A stretch of 64,000 bases of DNA from Salvator merianae (taxonomy: Eukaryota; Chordata; Lepidosauria; Squamata; Teiidae): the NCBI GenBank assembly GCA_003586115.2, contig QVOM02000042.1, positions 38,922,898 through 38,986,897 of the forward strand, written 5' to 3'. The first letter of the stretch is position 1. Each line of letters begins with the position of its first letter. Both the position numbers and the translations under genes were made by a program. Below are positions 1-14,033 of this stretch, piece by piece. The notes under the pieces are model-generated. The model had not been told where the DNA came from and did not search any database. It saw only the letters and a list, made by a program, of their open reading frames with translations.

Positions 1-884
1 ATAGTTTAATGAAGATGCAAGTTGTCTTAGGATGAAGATGTCATAAGGGTGACAGGCAGTTTGATGTCCAGCATTTATTTTGCCTGGCAGAAACTCTCTA
101 AGATGGCAAGAAGAGTCCTTAGGATCACCTACTAGTTTATGCTTTTCTGTAGAGAGGCTGACAGTGAAACTAGGATTTTGAGAAGTCATAGGCCCCCTTA
201 CTACACTGCTATCCCTTCAAGTTCTGTGCATGTTGAGCTTTAGCAATTGTTTGAAGTAGTGAGTATTTTTGACACTGATTTCCTGAATGCATCATTTTTG
301 GCCAAATTTGTCTCCTTCAGGGACATTGTAAGGATAAAAAGGGACAATATCCTGGACCACATCCTGTAGCTCAGGTCTTGAGTCCCCTATTTTCCCCTAT
401 TTTCTTCACAAGTTTCAGTTCATGGTTGGCTATATACATATATAATCCATACTGTTTGAAGGAGTCAATCTTCATGTGAAAGGCAGTCAAAGTAAACACT
501 CATGCAAAATCTTCCGGTGGACCTTGCCAGGAGCATATGTATTGGAAGAAAGCAACTAACTGTCTACTCCAAAATGTGCCCTCAAAGTGCAGGGTCAGAT
601 GTTTGGGAGGAAACAGGGGTAAACAAAAGATTCGTGTACACTCAGGTGTCCCAGGACAGGTAAAGAAGGTGCTGCAGTTAAATAAAATATTTTACTCATG
701 TGTTCATTTGCATTTTACTCTTGCAGCTTCCATGGAACATTGATATGGCTAGCTCACGTAGTGTTTTCCTGTCACAAGTTGACAGGACTAAGTTGTTCTT
801 GTGGCATCACCAGGAAAATAAAGAGATGTTTCTGGCAGGAAGCAGATAGTGTCAAGGAGTCCTTCACAGAGTCAATGGATTAAG

Positions 885-912
885 GTGTGTGTGTGTGTGT
901 GTGTATGTGTGT
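885..912. repeat. (GT)n microsatellite
   Basis: About 13 GT units with one AT interruption. Confidence 0.95.
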
Positions 913-2636
913 GGAGAGATTGTTTTAGTCATGTTCTTGTGTAGCCAAGAAGGATTCTAACCTAGGTCACATTCTGTACTTCAGAAGTTACTTACCCCAT
1001 CCAATCAGATTCTTTGTACATCCACTACATGTCTCTGAATTATGAAAACATATATCATAACAAATGTACTTTTGCAATGCTTCAGCCATACCTCTCTTTG
1101 GTTGTACAGCTGGCAACAGATTCGAATCCAACAGACATGCTCCAAATTTAATGCAAAAGAAGTTTGGAAATCCTTTCAATAGGAACATCTTAAGATTCTT
1201 TAGTTTCACCTACAGCAACTGTTACACATTTCTGAACAATGCAAGCACAGAATATCTGTCAGATGAGAAATAAGTAGGCTATGTGAATAGAAAGAGAAGC
1301 AGCAAGTGGCATAGAAAACAAAAGACACAATACAACAAAGAAACTTAAAGCTGTAATGGAGTGGCAGAGGACTGTACACCTTTAGGGAGGTCAAAAATGC
1401 TTATTGCAGTAAGGTTGGAAAAAAGAACAAACATGATGGGTCTGAGAGGTGAAATTTCTAGCATCACTGCTCTTCTTATGCCTGTTATTTTACTTTGTCA
1501 TGTGTGGCAGTTTCATGACTTTGCTCTGTTGCAATGTCTATTATGTGACAGTGGTGCAACAGCTTTCCCATTTTCCACTTAGGAATTCCCTGATAAGGCA
1601 GAATGATACCTTACTCCAGTCATGTGCAATGTTTACATTAAGTTCACACAAGGAAGGGTCAGGAGGACATACTCCGTCCACTAGAGTTAACTGCACAGGG
1701 GCCAGAAAGCTGGTCTTGCAGAACTAATCCAGAATTTTTTCCTCTGCAAATTCAAAGACTTCGCACAAAGGGAGAGTCAGTCTGTAAGAGCTAAGGAATC
1801 ACATTTGTAAAGGGCAGACAATCTTTAAAAACATTTTTTTGAAGGGTTTTTTTTTTTTTTTAATGTTTTTCAGGACAGTCTAGTTCCCAACTATTTTTTA
1901 AACCCACGCTTCACTTAAAGCAGCTCTAGAGCAACTGCCACAAATACACTTCCCTTTTGATGTTTAATAAGGCGGCAATTATAACATTTAACTTGGCCTC
2001 CTTTAGAAATTCATCCTGGATTGGTGCTTTTTAACAGATCATTAGCAGTCAGGATGAACAATAAGTCAGGGAAATACACTGATGATATTATTTTTAAACA
2101 AATGGTAAAAACAAAGGAGACTGTAAAAAACTCCAGAAAGATCTCCCCAAACTGGCAGTCTAGGTATCAAATGACAAACATGCATTAGGATAAGCAAGGG
2201 CAGAGCTGGAGCAAATATAAGGCATAACTTTACACCTCCCTGCAAAAGGTAATGATTATTGTCTCCCTCTTTTTAATTTTGCCAGTGGAATAGGCTGACT
2301 GGGTAGAGGATAATACAATAAAATGAATCCAAAGAAATTACTCCTCTAGATCAAAAATTTAAAACTGTGACAAGATCAAAATGTACACTTCTGAAATTAC
2401 ACAAAGATTTTGACTCCTAATACATTCTACAGAGGTATCACCCACTTCATCATACATGAATCAAACTGTTCCCTTCTACATATCTGTAGTGGTCCAACTG
2501 TAGTATGATTGTGCACTGCACAGAAAGGAGGTTGGAAACGTGCTTTCTATCCAGATGGATAATCAAGTATCCAGTATGGGTTAATGCAGTGGGACTGAGA
2601 GAGATATTAACACCTTACCTTTGATGGACTGAATTG

Positions 2637-3351
2637 TGCTCTGATTTCCTTTTTTTTGTTTGTTCTACTTTTACTCTTGCACAGTTTAGTCTGTTTTACT
2701 TTGGGGAATAACTGGACCAAAGTAAAGTTCAACACCGCCTAACGCAATGCTTCGATCAGTCTTCCCCTGCCTACACTCAACTGTGCAAGCTGCAATTTCA
2801 GAGGATGCACAGAAAACTCACAGATTATTCACAGACGCAAACAGCAGTTTTAAAGGTACGGTGGGTTTAAAACAACTGGTAACTATTCATATACCTAGAT
2901 TCTATGTACTGTTTCAACCATTTTGGAGAACCAACTAGCTCTGGCAGAGGGAGCCACTATTTCCTTGTTTATTTGAGCTGTTAACACAGCATGTAAGGGA
3001 GGGAATTCACAAAACAGCAATACTCTGTTTGTAAACGTAGATAAGGTGGCTCTTACATGCTTTACTTTTTGTCTTGTTGAATGACTGACTCCTCCCAGGC
3101 ATGAAGTCTTCCTTCCAGGCAAAACGCAGAAATACAGCAGAGTTCCATTTTGGTTTTCTCTAGGGAAAGACATGCTTAGGGACTTCCCCCAGAGGAATGT
3201 GTCTTTTTTCAGGATATCAGTATGATGACTCACAATCCTTTTAAACTGGAATATTGAGATGTATAGGATTTCACAGGTGCTTTTCCCTTTTTTGTTTGCT
3301 CTACTGTTACTCTTGCACAGTTTATTCCGTTATACTTTGGGGAATAACTGC
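2637..3351. repeat. Pair of about 70-bp direct repeats, 640 bp apart
   Basis: The stretch with ttactcttgcacagttta and actttggggaataactg occurs at 2650-2714 and again at 3286-3349, in the same orientation with about ten differences. In the first copy a perfect hairpin follows: TTTACTTTGG and CCAAAGTAAA around a 12-nt loop (2694-2725). The second copy is followed by aataaatcctttttgtattt-like sequence. It may be the remains of two copies of a short repeat, or ends of a larger element. No coding sequence was recognised between them. Confidence 0.7.
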
Positions 3352-4216
3352 TTTTGTTTTAATAAATCCTTTTGTATTTTGTACTTTCCTGAAAGTGTGA
3401 GTGCAGTTTTTTGGTACATTCTGTTAAGAAACTGCTGTGCTGTTACCTTGCAACAACATTTTTCATTTGGGAGATTCATTTAACCACTTTCCTGCTCTTA
3501 TTTTATTAGTGGCCTTTTGTAAATAAATTTATACTGTTTATTCAACTGAGAATTGTGAATTACTGATATCTGTGCATACAGATTCTATGCAAACAGGAAT
3601 ACAACACTGAAACCATGGACAGCAATTAAAGTAAATGAATGAAGTGTCTGGAAAATTTCTTTGGTCAGTGCAGTCACATTTTCAACATGTGGCACATAGA
3701 AATTTGTCAGCAAATCAGTATTACAAGAAGATGAGGTCACTGCAGTGGCATGGCCAACAGCTATACTGAAAAAGCCAGAAGATTTCAAACAAACACAACT
3801 AAACACAGGTGAGACCTAATTTACATCTTTATTTTTCAGGGCAGCAGTATTACTCTATCAACATTATGTTGACTCAAAGTCATCCAGAAAATTTATTTCC
3901 TGTGGAGTAGGCCATACAAAGCCTTCATCTGTTCTGCTATAGATTTTGTAGATAGAAAGTTGCTTGCATCCAGTTTTATTTTCCAGACAATGAGGCTGAA
4001 CCTTTTCCCAGAAAAAAATACTCATACTATGCTAATTTGTATTGGAAAATAGTGTGCCCTAAAAGTTAGTGTTATTTAGTATGTTTATTTCAAGTTTTAT
4101 TTTCCAAAAGGTCTTGTGTTAAAATTTTGTGTCTTAAAACAACCACAAATATATATTACATTTTATATTTTTTAATGTATGTTTTATAGTGTTTTATGTT
4201 TTTATGTTTTTATTAT

Positions 4217-4285
4217 TGTTACCCACTCTGGGATCTTTGGGTGAAGGAAGTGGTATAAATACTAATACAAATAAATAAATAAAAC
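4217..4285 (+). repeat. LINE/SINE 3' tail (AATAAATAAATAAA end)
   Basis: The wording attgttacccactctgggat, ggtataaatac and aataaataaataaa matches the common squamate retroposon 3' end of the type 'taagccgccctgag..ggcggtataaat..aataaata'. Only the tail is recognisable. Confidence 0.6.
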
Positions 4286-5038
4286 ATTTGATCTGAATCT
4301 TTGGAGAAGCAGAAGTGGGAATTAACATATATTCCCCATGTGTTTAGCATTTTAACCACTGTCTCCAATGCGATTTTGCCTTCACATGCTGTTTCAAATT
4401 TAATAATCTCTCTCTTTTTTTGGTATGATATACACAACGAATTCAATTAATAATGTGATTATGCATTATTTTTGTTATACTGTGTTTCAAAAACAGATCA
4501 ACATTAAAATATATGCATAAAAATCAAAACCAGTACAATCCATTCCTGGTGGTAAGATAATACCTGAAAACCAGTAATTATATGTTTAAAATTGTCATAC
4601 TTAGCTAACATTGCTGTTGCTACTGGTACTCATTAATTATTACCGATAAATTTATAAAATGGGATATTTTATAAAGAAAAAAAAATGCACCATAAAAAAA
4701 TTCAGAAAAAAAATCTTACCATTATTGTTATTGATGACAATCTGGAAGCCACAGATCTGACAAAGATGAATGGAACCAGGTACTGTGTTTTTACATCACT
4801 AAAAATACTTATGTGTTCATTATTGCTCATCCTAGCCACCCAAAACTGCTCTGGTTGGTCTGGACAACTGGAGCTAAGAGAAGCTGAATGCTTCACTGAA
4901 GACCTTTGGGCTTATTTACACTTTAAACTGATATATCAGGACCAAACATTTGGCACAGCATTCTATCATGCTAGTGACAAAATGATGTTCCAGTTACTTG
5001 AATGCAGAACAGTATAATGACCAGTAAACCTTCAGAGA

Positions 5039-5060
5039 ACTTGTCAGTTCTCTGACAAGT
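5039..5060. other. Perfect 9-bp hairpin
   Basis: ACTTGTCAG (5039-5047) pairs perfectly with CTGACAAGT (5052-5060) around the tetraloop TTCT. There is no T run after it and no gene next to it, so no terminator role is suggested. Confidence 0.8.
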
Positions 5061-5564
5061 CTTTGGCCTGTGATATTCTTTTATGGGTAACTTACTGAAA
5101 GTCACATATCGGTAATGGAGGAAATCACAAGCAAAATCAGGCAAGCCAACATGAGTGAATCATAACATAGATTACTAGTCCTTCCATGAAGGATCCAAGA
5201 TATTTATACATAAACACATCTGTAACTTACACAGTCCAGCAAGAGAAATTCAAGGACATGTTTCAAGTCAAGCAAAGAAACAAAAAAGGATAGTATAAAA
5301 CAAGGCTAGTGGGAGATGGGGGCTAATGAAATCCATTAAGGTCCAGGAAAGAGGAGGTGCTTGTAGGTGTCCTGCCTTAGATAATGAGACAAAGTGGGCA
5401 GAGAAAGGGACTCAAAAAAAGTGTTATGTATGAGCTTCTACAGACTAGGCACATGTGGCAAGAATGCAAGAATCAGCATTGAAAGAGGCAAGGAACGCGT
5501 GAAAGCCTGGGACTTGTTCAGATCAGAATCTATCTTGGCTACCAGATGATGTGAATGATGCAGT

Positions 5565-5581
5565 CACACACACACACACAC
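5565..5581. repeat. (CA)8 microsatellite
   Basis: Eight uninterrupted CA units. Confidence 0.9.
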
Positions 5582-6235
5582 CTTGACTCTACATTTTGTC
5601 CTTGCCTGCTTCCTGCCCAAAACCTCTTTTGTTTAGTTCATCTCATCAATCTGAAACAGGGACATACCACTTAACTAGTAGCGTTCCCTGCCCCAAGCAA
5701 GAGAGTGGTCACATTACGCTACTATGTGTACTAAAACAGAATAGTCGATTTAGCCCCTGCAACATGTTTACCTGTTCCAGAAAGCCTGAATGTTTCCTAA
5801 ATGTTGTCTATCACTGTTTCCAACCAAAAACCTCGCCCCATAGCTGAAGGGTGCATTGGAGTAGGTGCCCTCTTCTGTTCAGTATTTTTTGTTTTTTCCC
5901 CCACTGATGTTATAGTACAAGTTACAGTTGACTTGTTTTGGGAACCTCGCTCTTCGAGCTGATGATACTATTTGACTAATATGCCCAACTTCAATATTGT
6001 TTCCACTCACTGTGTAATAAAGTTATTTTTTGTGTGCTGTTTACCTTCAATAAAACAAACTTTGTATCAAAGGCAGCCAAGTCACTTCCCCTTCCTCTGG
6101 GATCAGCTCCAACCTGGTCAACAGTCAAACCAAACCTCTAGTCCTCTAAAGATCCTGCTTGTGGGACACTGTTAAACACTTGCACAAAAAAAAAACTGCC
6201 ATAATAAGAAGCAGATATACTAATTCCTCTTCATT

Positions 6236-6352
6236 TCCTGGAGAAACAAACCAGAGAATACTGTGAATAATCCCACCTGTGAACTATCTCTAAGCTGCCT
6301 CACAGATACTCTCTCTTCTCTTTTTTTTTTTAACTGTGTGTAAGTTACAGCT
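6236..6352. mobile_element. Diverged, truncated family X relic
   Basis: The right half of family X can be recognised here: gaataatcccacctgtgaac, tatctctaagctgcctc, a T run at about 6322-6332, then aactgtgtgtaagttacagc. This parallels gatgatcccatcttggaacc, catctctgagccatctc, T11, aactacatgtgatcatagc of copy 1. The left half is missing or unrecognisable. Confidence 0.5.
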
Positions 6353-8379
6353 TCCTTCTGCCTCCTTGTGTTGTATCTGTTTTATCTATTTGTAATATAT
6401 TTAGTAACAACTACATTTTTAACACTATCCTGTAATTAACACAAACAAGTTAGCTCATTTCTTGTATTTTTAACTCTAGCAAAATCTTCCTTCAGTACAA
6501 TCACTTCTTCTCGGCCAACTCACACTTATGTACTCAGCATAGAGTAAGATCACAGTCTTGCTACTTGACCTTCCTCCACCATATTGCAAGAATATCAATA
6601 TAAGTATTGTGGTTGGCTAGACTGATCAAGAACCAGGAGTGGGACTAGAAACTCATGCACAAGTCACACAAAGGGATATATGTGAATCCCATATACCCTG
6701 TGTTCAACTTTGGAGAAAGAATATGTAAAACAGTGTTTGTATCTAGATAACAGAATTCTACAATTCACCAGAATCTGCAAAAAACCTGATTCTTTAAAGG
6801 CAACATCAAACAATTATATAATGAAATTATGTGTCATGTCAATGGCAAACGGATCTCTTTTTTATTAGAGATTTAAGATATATTTATAGTAAAATATAAG
6901 AAAAAGAAACAAAAAGAGAGAGGAGTAACTTCCAATCTTCCTTTTGACAGAAATATATCAATTCTCATATCTCCCCCTAAGTATTAAAACTATTTCACTT
7001 CTTTTGGTAATTCTAACTAATCATCAAATCCTGAAATGAATATATCTTTTGGGTTTTTTTATTTAGAAAAACAATATACATTCCCAATTTATTTATTTCT
7101 TTTTTAAAAAAAAAAAAGTCCACTAATGCTCTCTCTCTCTCTAATCAAACTTGATTTATCATTTCTGGCCAAGTGTATCAGTTTCACCAGTCTTTCATGA
7201 CAGCTAACACTGAATTCTTCCATTCTTACACTTATAGCAGTTTCATGGCTGTAATCATGTGTAATAATCGATCCATCAAGCCCCAAAGTGTGAGCTCCAG
7301 TTTCAACTGTATTAGTCTTTGGAGTCTTTTATTAACTGTGCAGTTTTGAGATAGTTTCATTTGTCACCTCCCTTCTATTTGAGTGTCTCTCTTGAAAATT
7401 TACTCTTGTTTTTTGTAGATAGTTTAGTCAGAATCTTTGTTGCTTGAAGCTGAAAGTTGCTCCTTCCAGGTTGTCCCATCTAGATAGAATCTTTCTCAAG
7501 CAGTCTTTCTCTTAAAAGAAAAATACTCCTTTCTCTTGCACAAGATTCTGACAGGAAAATCTACTAGAGGCTCAATGATCTTTTCTCTAATATCTTCTTC
7601 AGGTTTCTCCAGAATTATTTTGGACTTCAAATAGAATTCTTTTTCTGTTTGTTCTTGTGGTACCCGATTATCCAAATTTATTACATTTAGTCCAATCAAA
7701 CACTTATTCATAAAATAACCAAAGCACTTTCCCACCATCTTTAACTCTGCCTAAGCAGTGTCATTAATTCCAAAGCAAAGTTGCCAATAATAAAATATGC
7801 TGTTTTTTCGTTTTAGCTAAAATAAAATAAAAAATATAGTCACCCTTGTCTGTTTGAAACTTTGTTACTTCAAACTCTTCTTAAGCTTTGTACAGTTAAG
7901 ATAAAGTCTTTTAAATAAGTTTTTCCTTCACTCCATTCTTCAATGCTGAAAGAAAACAACTCAACTAAGTTATAGTTAAATTGCCAAAAGGAAGACCTCT
8001 CTTCAGTTTTAAATTATAATTCAAAGTAGTTTAAGAAAGTAAGGTTTTTGCAGATTTAGTGCCCTTTGGGGGCTCGCTTGAGTAACTAGGCAGTGTTGAC
8101 AATCCCTCGGCTTTTCGCTGCTCCACTTGCCATAAACCGCAGGGGCTCTGCAGTCTGTACGCAAAGGGCAGTGTTCCAAAGTGCAAGTGGGCGATCCTGA
8201 TGCTCACTCCTTGTTTGGAGGATCTATTGGTTGGAAACAACTTCCCTGCCACCACTTCTGCTACTGAAGCTTTCTCCTGTAGAGATACTCTGCTTGAGAC
8301 ATCAATGCATCATTTCACCCCACCCAGAAGTCAATATTTGAAGCAGATTTATATTAGTTTGGCTTGGTATTAATTCTAG

Positions 8380-8460
8380 GTTTTTTTTATTATTATTATT
8401 ATTTACTACATTTGTATCTTGCCCTTCACCTGAAAGTCCCAGCACAGGTCACAGTATACA
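8380..8460 (-). repeat. Retroposon tail relic after (ATT)n
   Basis: A (TTA)n run precedes ctacatttgtatcttgccct, tcacctgaaagtcccagcac and aggtcacagt. This is the diverged reverse complement of the 'tataaat' tail family seen at 31533 and 56840. Confidence 0.45.
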
Positions 8461-8965
8461 GTAATTCTAAGGACAAGAGATAAGATTTGGATGTAATTGT
8501 TACTGCTTAAAATCTTCCAAAATTACCTTCCAAGGAAATCAAGGTTCTCACTACTCCAGAATATACTAATACTTTTAGAGAGAATTATCCTCATTCATTA
8601 ATATTACTATTGTTTTAAAGATGTTGATTGGAAAGAAAATGAAATTTCTTATATTATTCACATCACATGTATTGTATTACATGGAGGCCAGATGTATTTA
8701 TGAAAACATTATATACATTATGCTGCTTAATGTTGAAATACAAGTTTAAGGAAGTGTCCACATGTTGTTTGCAATACTGACCAACTACTGGATTGGCTAA
8801 TATGAAAGAAATGGTATCCATAGCTGCAAAATGCAGCATTAGAATATTAATAGTTGTTCTCCTTTATAATAATATGTATGGTTCCTACAAGCTGGAGTGA
8901 GGTGCAAAACCATCTTATATAAGGACTTAGCATCTATTTAAAACCCAGAGTCAGGAGAAAATTCA

Positions 8966-9165
8966 GGCTGTGCTCACATGTAACAAAAAAACAGCTCAGA
9001 AGTGTGTGCGGCTGAGGTTTTCATCTCATCTCTAATCCATCCTTTCTTGTCTAGAATGTTCATCTGAAAGGGAGGGGCAGACTGGCATGTGGATGATCCC
9101 ATCTTGGAACCATCTCTGAGCCATCTCAAAAGTGTTTTTTTTTTTAACTACATGTGATCATAGCC
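8966..9165. mobile_element. 200-bp TIR element, family X, copy 1
   Basis: The left end GGCTGTGCTCACATGTAAC matches the inverted right end GGCTATGATCACATGTAG. The 3-bp direct repeat TCA flanks it (8963-8965 and 9166-9168). The interior carries catctctaatccatcc, atgttcatctgaaagggagg and gaaccatctctgagcc, then an 11-nt T run just before the right end. The same order is seen in the copy at 22392-22611. It has no coding capacity and is consistent with a PIF/Harbinger-type MITE. Confidence 0.82.
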
Positions 9166-9334
9166 TCAGTTTACCCATGACAGTGAGCTGTGCCATAAAG
9201 AGAGACTCAGTCCACCAGTGTAAATCTACACACATGCCAAATCTCGCCATTGCATTTGTAGACTATGTTAAAAAAAAAAAAAAAGGAATGCATGATTTGC
9301 TGACTGTGAGAGCAAACTCATGTCGAACAAAAGT

Positions 9335-9415
9335 GGCTTTATTATTTATTTGTCAGGCTTATATACTGCAGATTTCGAATGACTTTATGCAGTTTACAAG
9401 GTAAACAATAACAGA
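9335..9415 (-). repeat. Retroposon tail relic
   Basis: The words ggctttattatttatttgtc, aggcttatatactgc and gcagtttacaaggtaaacaa fit the reversed tail family (cattta..tatacc..gtttacaa). It is strongly diverged and only the tail is present. Confidence 0.4.
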
Positions 9416-10035
9416 AAGGAAAGGAAAAAACATATACACATACATTAGAATGCAGAAAACATAGTTGTTTGAACAACTCATGAAGAAAATTGAGGCACCA
9501 TTCAATCTTTATGGACTGGTAAGTTAAAATCATGAATATTTATGTGAATAGGAACTAAATAGGAAGAGATTCATTTTACTTTCAAGACCTGTTGGTCTGT
9601 TCACCTCTATTCCTCTGTCCTAACATTTGACAGTAGCTCTATCCTAAACCCTCTTTTCATTTTTGTTAGAAAACAGAGTGCACAATTAAACTTTTAGATG
9701 TTAAAACCACGATCAAGCTTGCCTAGCTGGAACTATTTTAATGTCAACAAAGAGTAGCCAATAAAAATTTAATTCAAGCTGCAGCAGCTGAAAAACAGGT
9801 TTTAGTGTCTAGAGCTCTCCCACACTGCTAGCAGCACATTAAGTGTGATAACTGATATTCAAACATGTAACCTTCTGTTCTATTCAAATGAGTTATCTTT
9901 AGATACACTAGGGAGGGGAAGAGACATAAAAGTGATTAATAACAAAGTACACACAGTATTTTATTTAGCTTTTGGTAAGGATAAACAATGGCAATCTAAA
10001 ACAGTGTTCTGGACTACGTTCCTAAATTATTCAAA

Positions 10036-10237
10036 GATGTAGCCATGTTAGTCTGGATCAGTATAGCAGGGAGTCTAGAGTAGCACCTTAGAGACTAGCA
10101 AAAAAATAAAGAAGTTGGTAGCATGAGCTTAACGTAGACTAAGCCTACTTCAGCAGATGCATGTGATGAAGCAGGCTTAGTCTACGAAAGCTCATGCTAC
10201 CAACTTCTTTATGGTGCTACTAGACCCTCTTGTTTTC
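10036..10237. mobile_element. Foldback repeat with about 50-bp arms
   Basis: The core 10108-10210 is a long inverted repeat. The left arm is AAAGAAGTTGGTAGCATGAG...ACGTAGACTAAGCCTACTTC and the right arm reads the same on the other strand with a few substitutions. Outer parts also pair (gtctagagtagcacctta with tatggtgctactagac). The flanking wording catgttagtctggatcagta and cttagagactagc is typical of a dispersed element I have seen described in many amniotes, though I cannot name the family with certainty. Confidence 0.75.
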
Positions 10238-13200
10238 CTAAACTATGTAATTCAGCAGGGTAAAATCACTTTCCAGGAAAAGGGCTATCATGTATTATCA
10301 TTATAGTCCTACAAACTGATCTGAGCTCTTCTCAACATCAGCGGCTCCATATCCTAACATTTTCCATGTTTAAAGGTATCTCTAAAAAAATCATCTGCAG
10401 GGTCTTTGAATACTATACATATTCAATATTTTCATTTTGAACAGTTCAGAAATGAAATGATATAAACAGAAGGGGGGCAAACTCTGCTTCTGTTCTCTAA
10501 TCTAGCATTAAGTACCATTTTAAAGAACAACAGGCATGTTTCCAAACAAACTATTGCAGTGTACAAATTACCCAGCAGGGACAAAGATAACAATGTCTCT
10601 GGTGTGGGTTTAGATCTTTGCAAAAGCTAACATTTCATCAAGGTTGTCTAGGAAACCACATCCCTAGTTATCTGCCTTCAAATGTGAGCAGTATCTATCC
10701 TAGTTTGGGATGCCGCTTGAAATGCTTCTAGGCTATAAGGGTAATTTAAGAGTACACTAATTACTATTTATCTGAGAAGGCCCAGTTTCATCTTCTAATT
10801 ACCAGGGGAAAATACTCTTGATCATGAGCTATACTGCTGAAGGACTCACCCCAGGCTGCCCTTCACTATATATCAAGAAACTTCTTTCGATTCATTCCAA
10901 ATGATCCTTAGGGGAGTGCTGTAAATATCTGTTCGATTCTGGTACAGTTCAGGGAATTTGGAAAAAAATGGAACACCTATACTTACTTTGAAAAGACTGT
11001 GAACTTTGTAATGAAACTGGTCAAATCTGTCATACTCTGCTGGTGAAATGCATCTGTTTAGCAACTGTGAAAGCAGGCTGTTGGACCAGATAAATCAATG
11101 GCCTGACCCCTTCTAGATTATTACCAACCAAGTGGATCATGTGACTTGTCTTGAGGAGGACTAACATTTCAAGCCATACCTGTATTGCACCGGCAACACA
11201 ATATTGTTCAGCTTCTGCTAGTGTTCAAGTATAAGTGTTAATGCTTACATAGCCATAACAGTAGCACCTACATGTAAGAGGGACCGTACAAGAAAGTTTT
11301 CATAAAGTGGTAACAACACTAAAAGAGTTGACCAATGGAGACTGATAGCCTTCAGTGGCTGTATGTGCTGACTACTAGATGTATCTATGTGTGAATAAGG
11401 CATATTGTGTGAATTAAACATATGGTGTGGTTGACTGAAACAGTGCTGTGAGACCCTTTCTTTAACTTAAGGCTGGTTTAGATTTACCTTGAAATAAGAC
11501 AAAATGACTTTACTTATTGTAAGTGCACAGTCTTCATCATTATTGCTGCTATACATTTATCCATTTATTTATTCTTTTCCGTTTTAAAGCACTCAAGTCA
11601 GCTGTGCAAGGATATGAACTGAACAAATAAGTGGCACGAGGTATAAAATCAGTGGATAAAAAAAAGAGGACAATTACAGGTGGCCAGTTGAAGAACAAAC
11701 AGGAAAACCATAGTCCCTATCCAGTATTCTTCAAGCTGTAGTCAGTGCCTGCCATTTCCTGCTTTCAAAGGTCATGGACATTTGGATAGGGCCAGAAATC
11801 ATTTTTTAATCATCAGGTCATTTCTTGTCTTGATCAAAGACACAACATGCCACTGTGATATAGCACAAGTAGCACTTTTTGCCTTCCATTCTTTAGCACC
11901 TTCTGGGCAACCAAGGAGTGGGCAGCATAACGTTCCACCCACTACTGCCCTGCCAGGGACCCCAACTCTGACTAAGGTGTCCGTCTCTTAATCCTGCTCA
12001 AATTACTCTTGGGGCATTCTGCGGTTGCACAGAAGGAGAGAGGAGATAGCAATTAACAGGTAAAAATTGCACTTGGAATTGCTGGGTGGATGACCAAAGA
12101 TGGCAGACTTGTAGCCATACTTCCAGTCTTCAATCAGGACTCCAGTTGGGATCCTCGCTAGTGCAAGTGGAGTTTCCTCTACTTGCTACCACAGGGCCTT
12201 GGTCACCCCCGTGCAGCTTGCATGTCCCCTGCTCTGAGGCGAGGGGCTGTGTGGATGATGCCTTTGTCTCGCAAAAAGAACTGTTCCCCATACATTAACT
12301 ATGATAAAAAGTAGCCACTTGGAGATAAGATCTAAAGGTAATGCAATGCATTTGTAAAGGACAAAGCTGACTCCCGGAAGCTCTTCTATTTTCCCATTTT
12401 GCAGCTTGAATCCACTGCTTTATAGACAGAGGGGGCAGTTTTACATGCTCTCTATAGCTCAGCAAGGAAACTGTGGCCCTAGCAATAGCCTCCCATCATC
12501 CTTGACACAAATTGAGTCTGATGTAAGATGGAGTCTAATAACTTCTACACGGTAATAAATTTCCTACGCGTTGCTCTGCATGCTCCTTGCATCTCAAGGG
12601 AGCATTTTTCTGTGTTGGGAATGGTTCTCTAAATGTCAGGTATGCCTCCCTTTTTTCTTTTACTCTATGGTTCTATTTTTTGCTGTTTGAAATCCATCAG
12701 GTCTGTCCGTTTTCCCAATAGATCCCCAAAGACTACCAGCTGGAGCTTTTCACATCCTTAGAGAAAAAGCTGTAATTCTATTGGGGGCCTCCTCTACTCC
12801 CCTCTGACTCTGTAAAGTGCAGACGGATAGAAGGGATGAAAGAGGAGGAGGTATTAAAATTCCTGACTTCTTTTGAAAGACTAAATGAAATCATCTTGCA
12901 GAAGGAGGACAGCCGCTTCCCTATGCTCAGTCATTCACAGTCACACGATGCTGTCCAGTAACCTTCACTGATAATTCCTCATGAATAAAAATTCCAGTAT
13001 TATCAACCACAGCTATGTTGTTGACATGCTTTTTTGCTATTTCACTAAAAATACCATTAATTTTCTGGCTTCACAACAGCTGAGCTACTCCCTATTTGAA
13101 TATACAAAAGAGCATTTTGTTTAAACCAAATTAAAAACGTTCCAGTAAATGACTTCAATTTTGCTGGCTATACCATTTTAGTGGATACTAGTCTAATCCT

Positions 13201-14033
13201 GTGTAACCCTCCTGCAATTCCCTCCTGCCATTCTATCGTCCCAATTCCTCCACCCTAGTTTTATGCTTAACCCTTTCATGCGCAAACTGGATGCACCCAG
13301 AATGACAGCTAGAAACTTCACAGAAGTAAAAGCTGCCGTGGAGTGCTGAAGAGCTAAGTTGTGATAGAAACACTTCTCCTTTGTTTTATTAACACCTTTA
13401 TTTGCAAACAGCAATTGAAAAGGGTAGGGCGAAAGAGGAAACACAAACACTCTAGCCACCTTCTAGGCACCTTCCCATCCAGATTAAGTGCTGACAACCC
13501 TCATTTCAGTCAGCCTGTAAACCGCCATGTCTGCCAAGCCCTCCTGGCACCTCAGCACTTTATTTGTTCCCATTTGTATCTAATGCTTTTGTCAACAGTT
13601 CAACACAAGGCAAAGCAAACAACCCACTACAAACACTGGGGGTAACAGCAATGAGCGAGCGGGAATCTTTCACAATTATCCAACTCCAGCTGCTCAAGGC
13701 CTGTCCAGGCTGCTTTCATTTACAACAATGTCAACAAAAGGCTGAAACCCAATAACTAGGGGTGGGTCAATACTACCACTGTAAAATCCTCTGGAGGAGG
13801 AAATGCTCTTCTCCCGCTTTACTGCTTCAGCAAACATGCAGAATAATTCAGCCAGATAGACGAGGGCTTGTCTAATCATTTGTCGTGCATGAATTATTCA
13901 AGCCTCGTCACATAAACTGCTTAAAGGATGGCTCCTCAAATATTTCAGAGGAAGTACCAGCTGTCCAATTTGTTAAATGAAAGGCACATTAGGCAAATCC
14001 TGACACACAGGACAGAAGTAAACCTAGTCAGCG

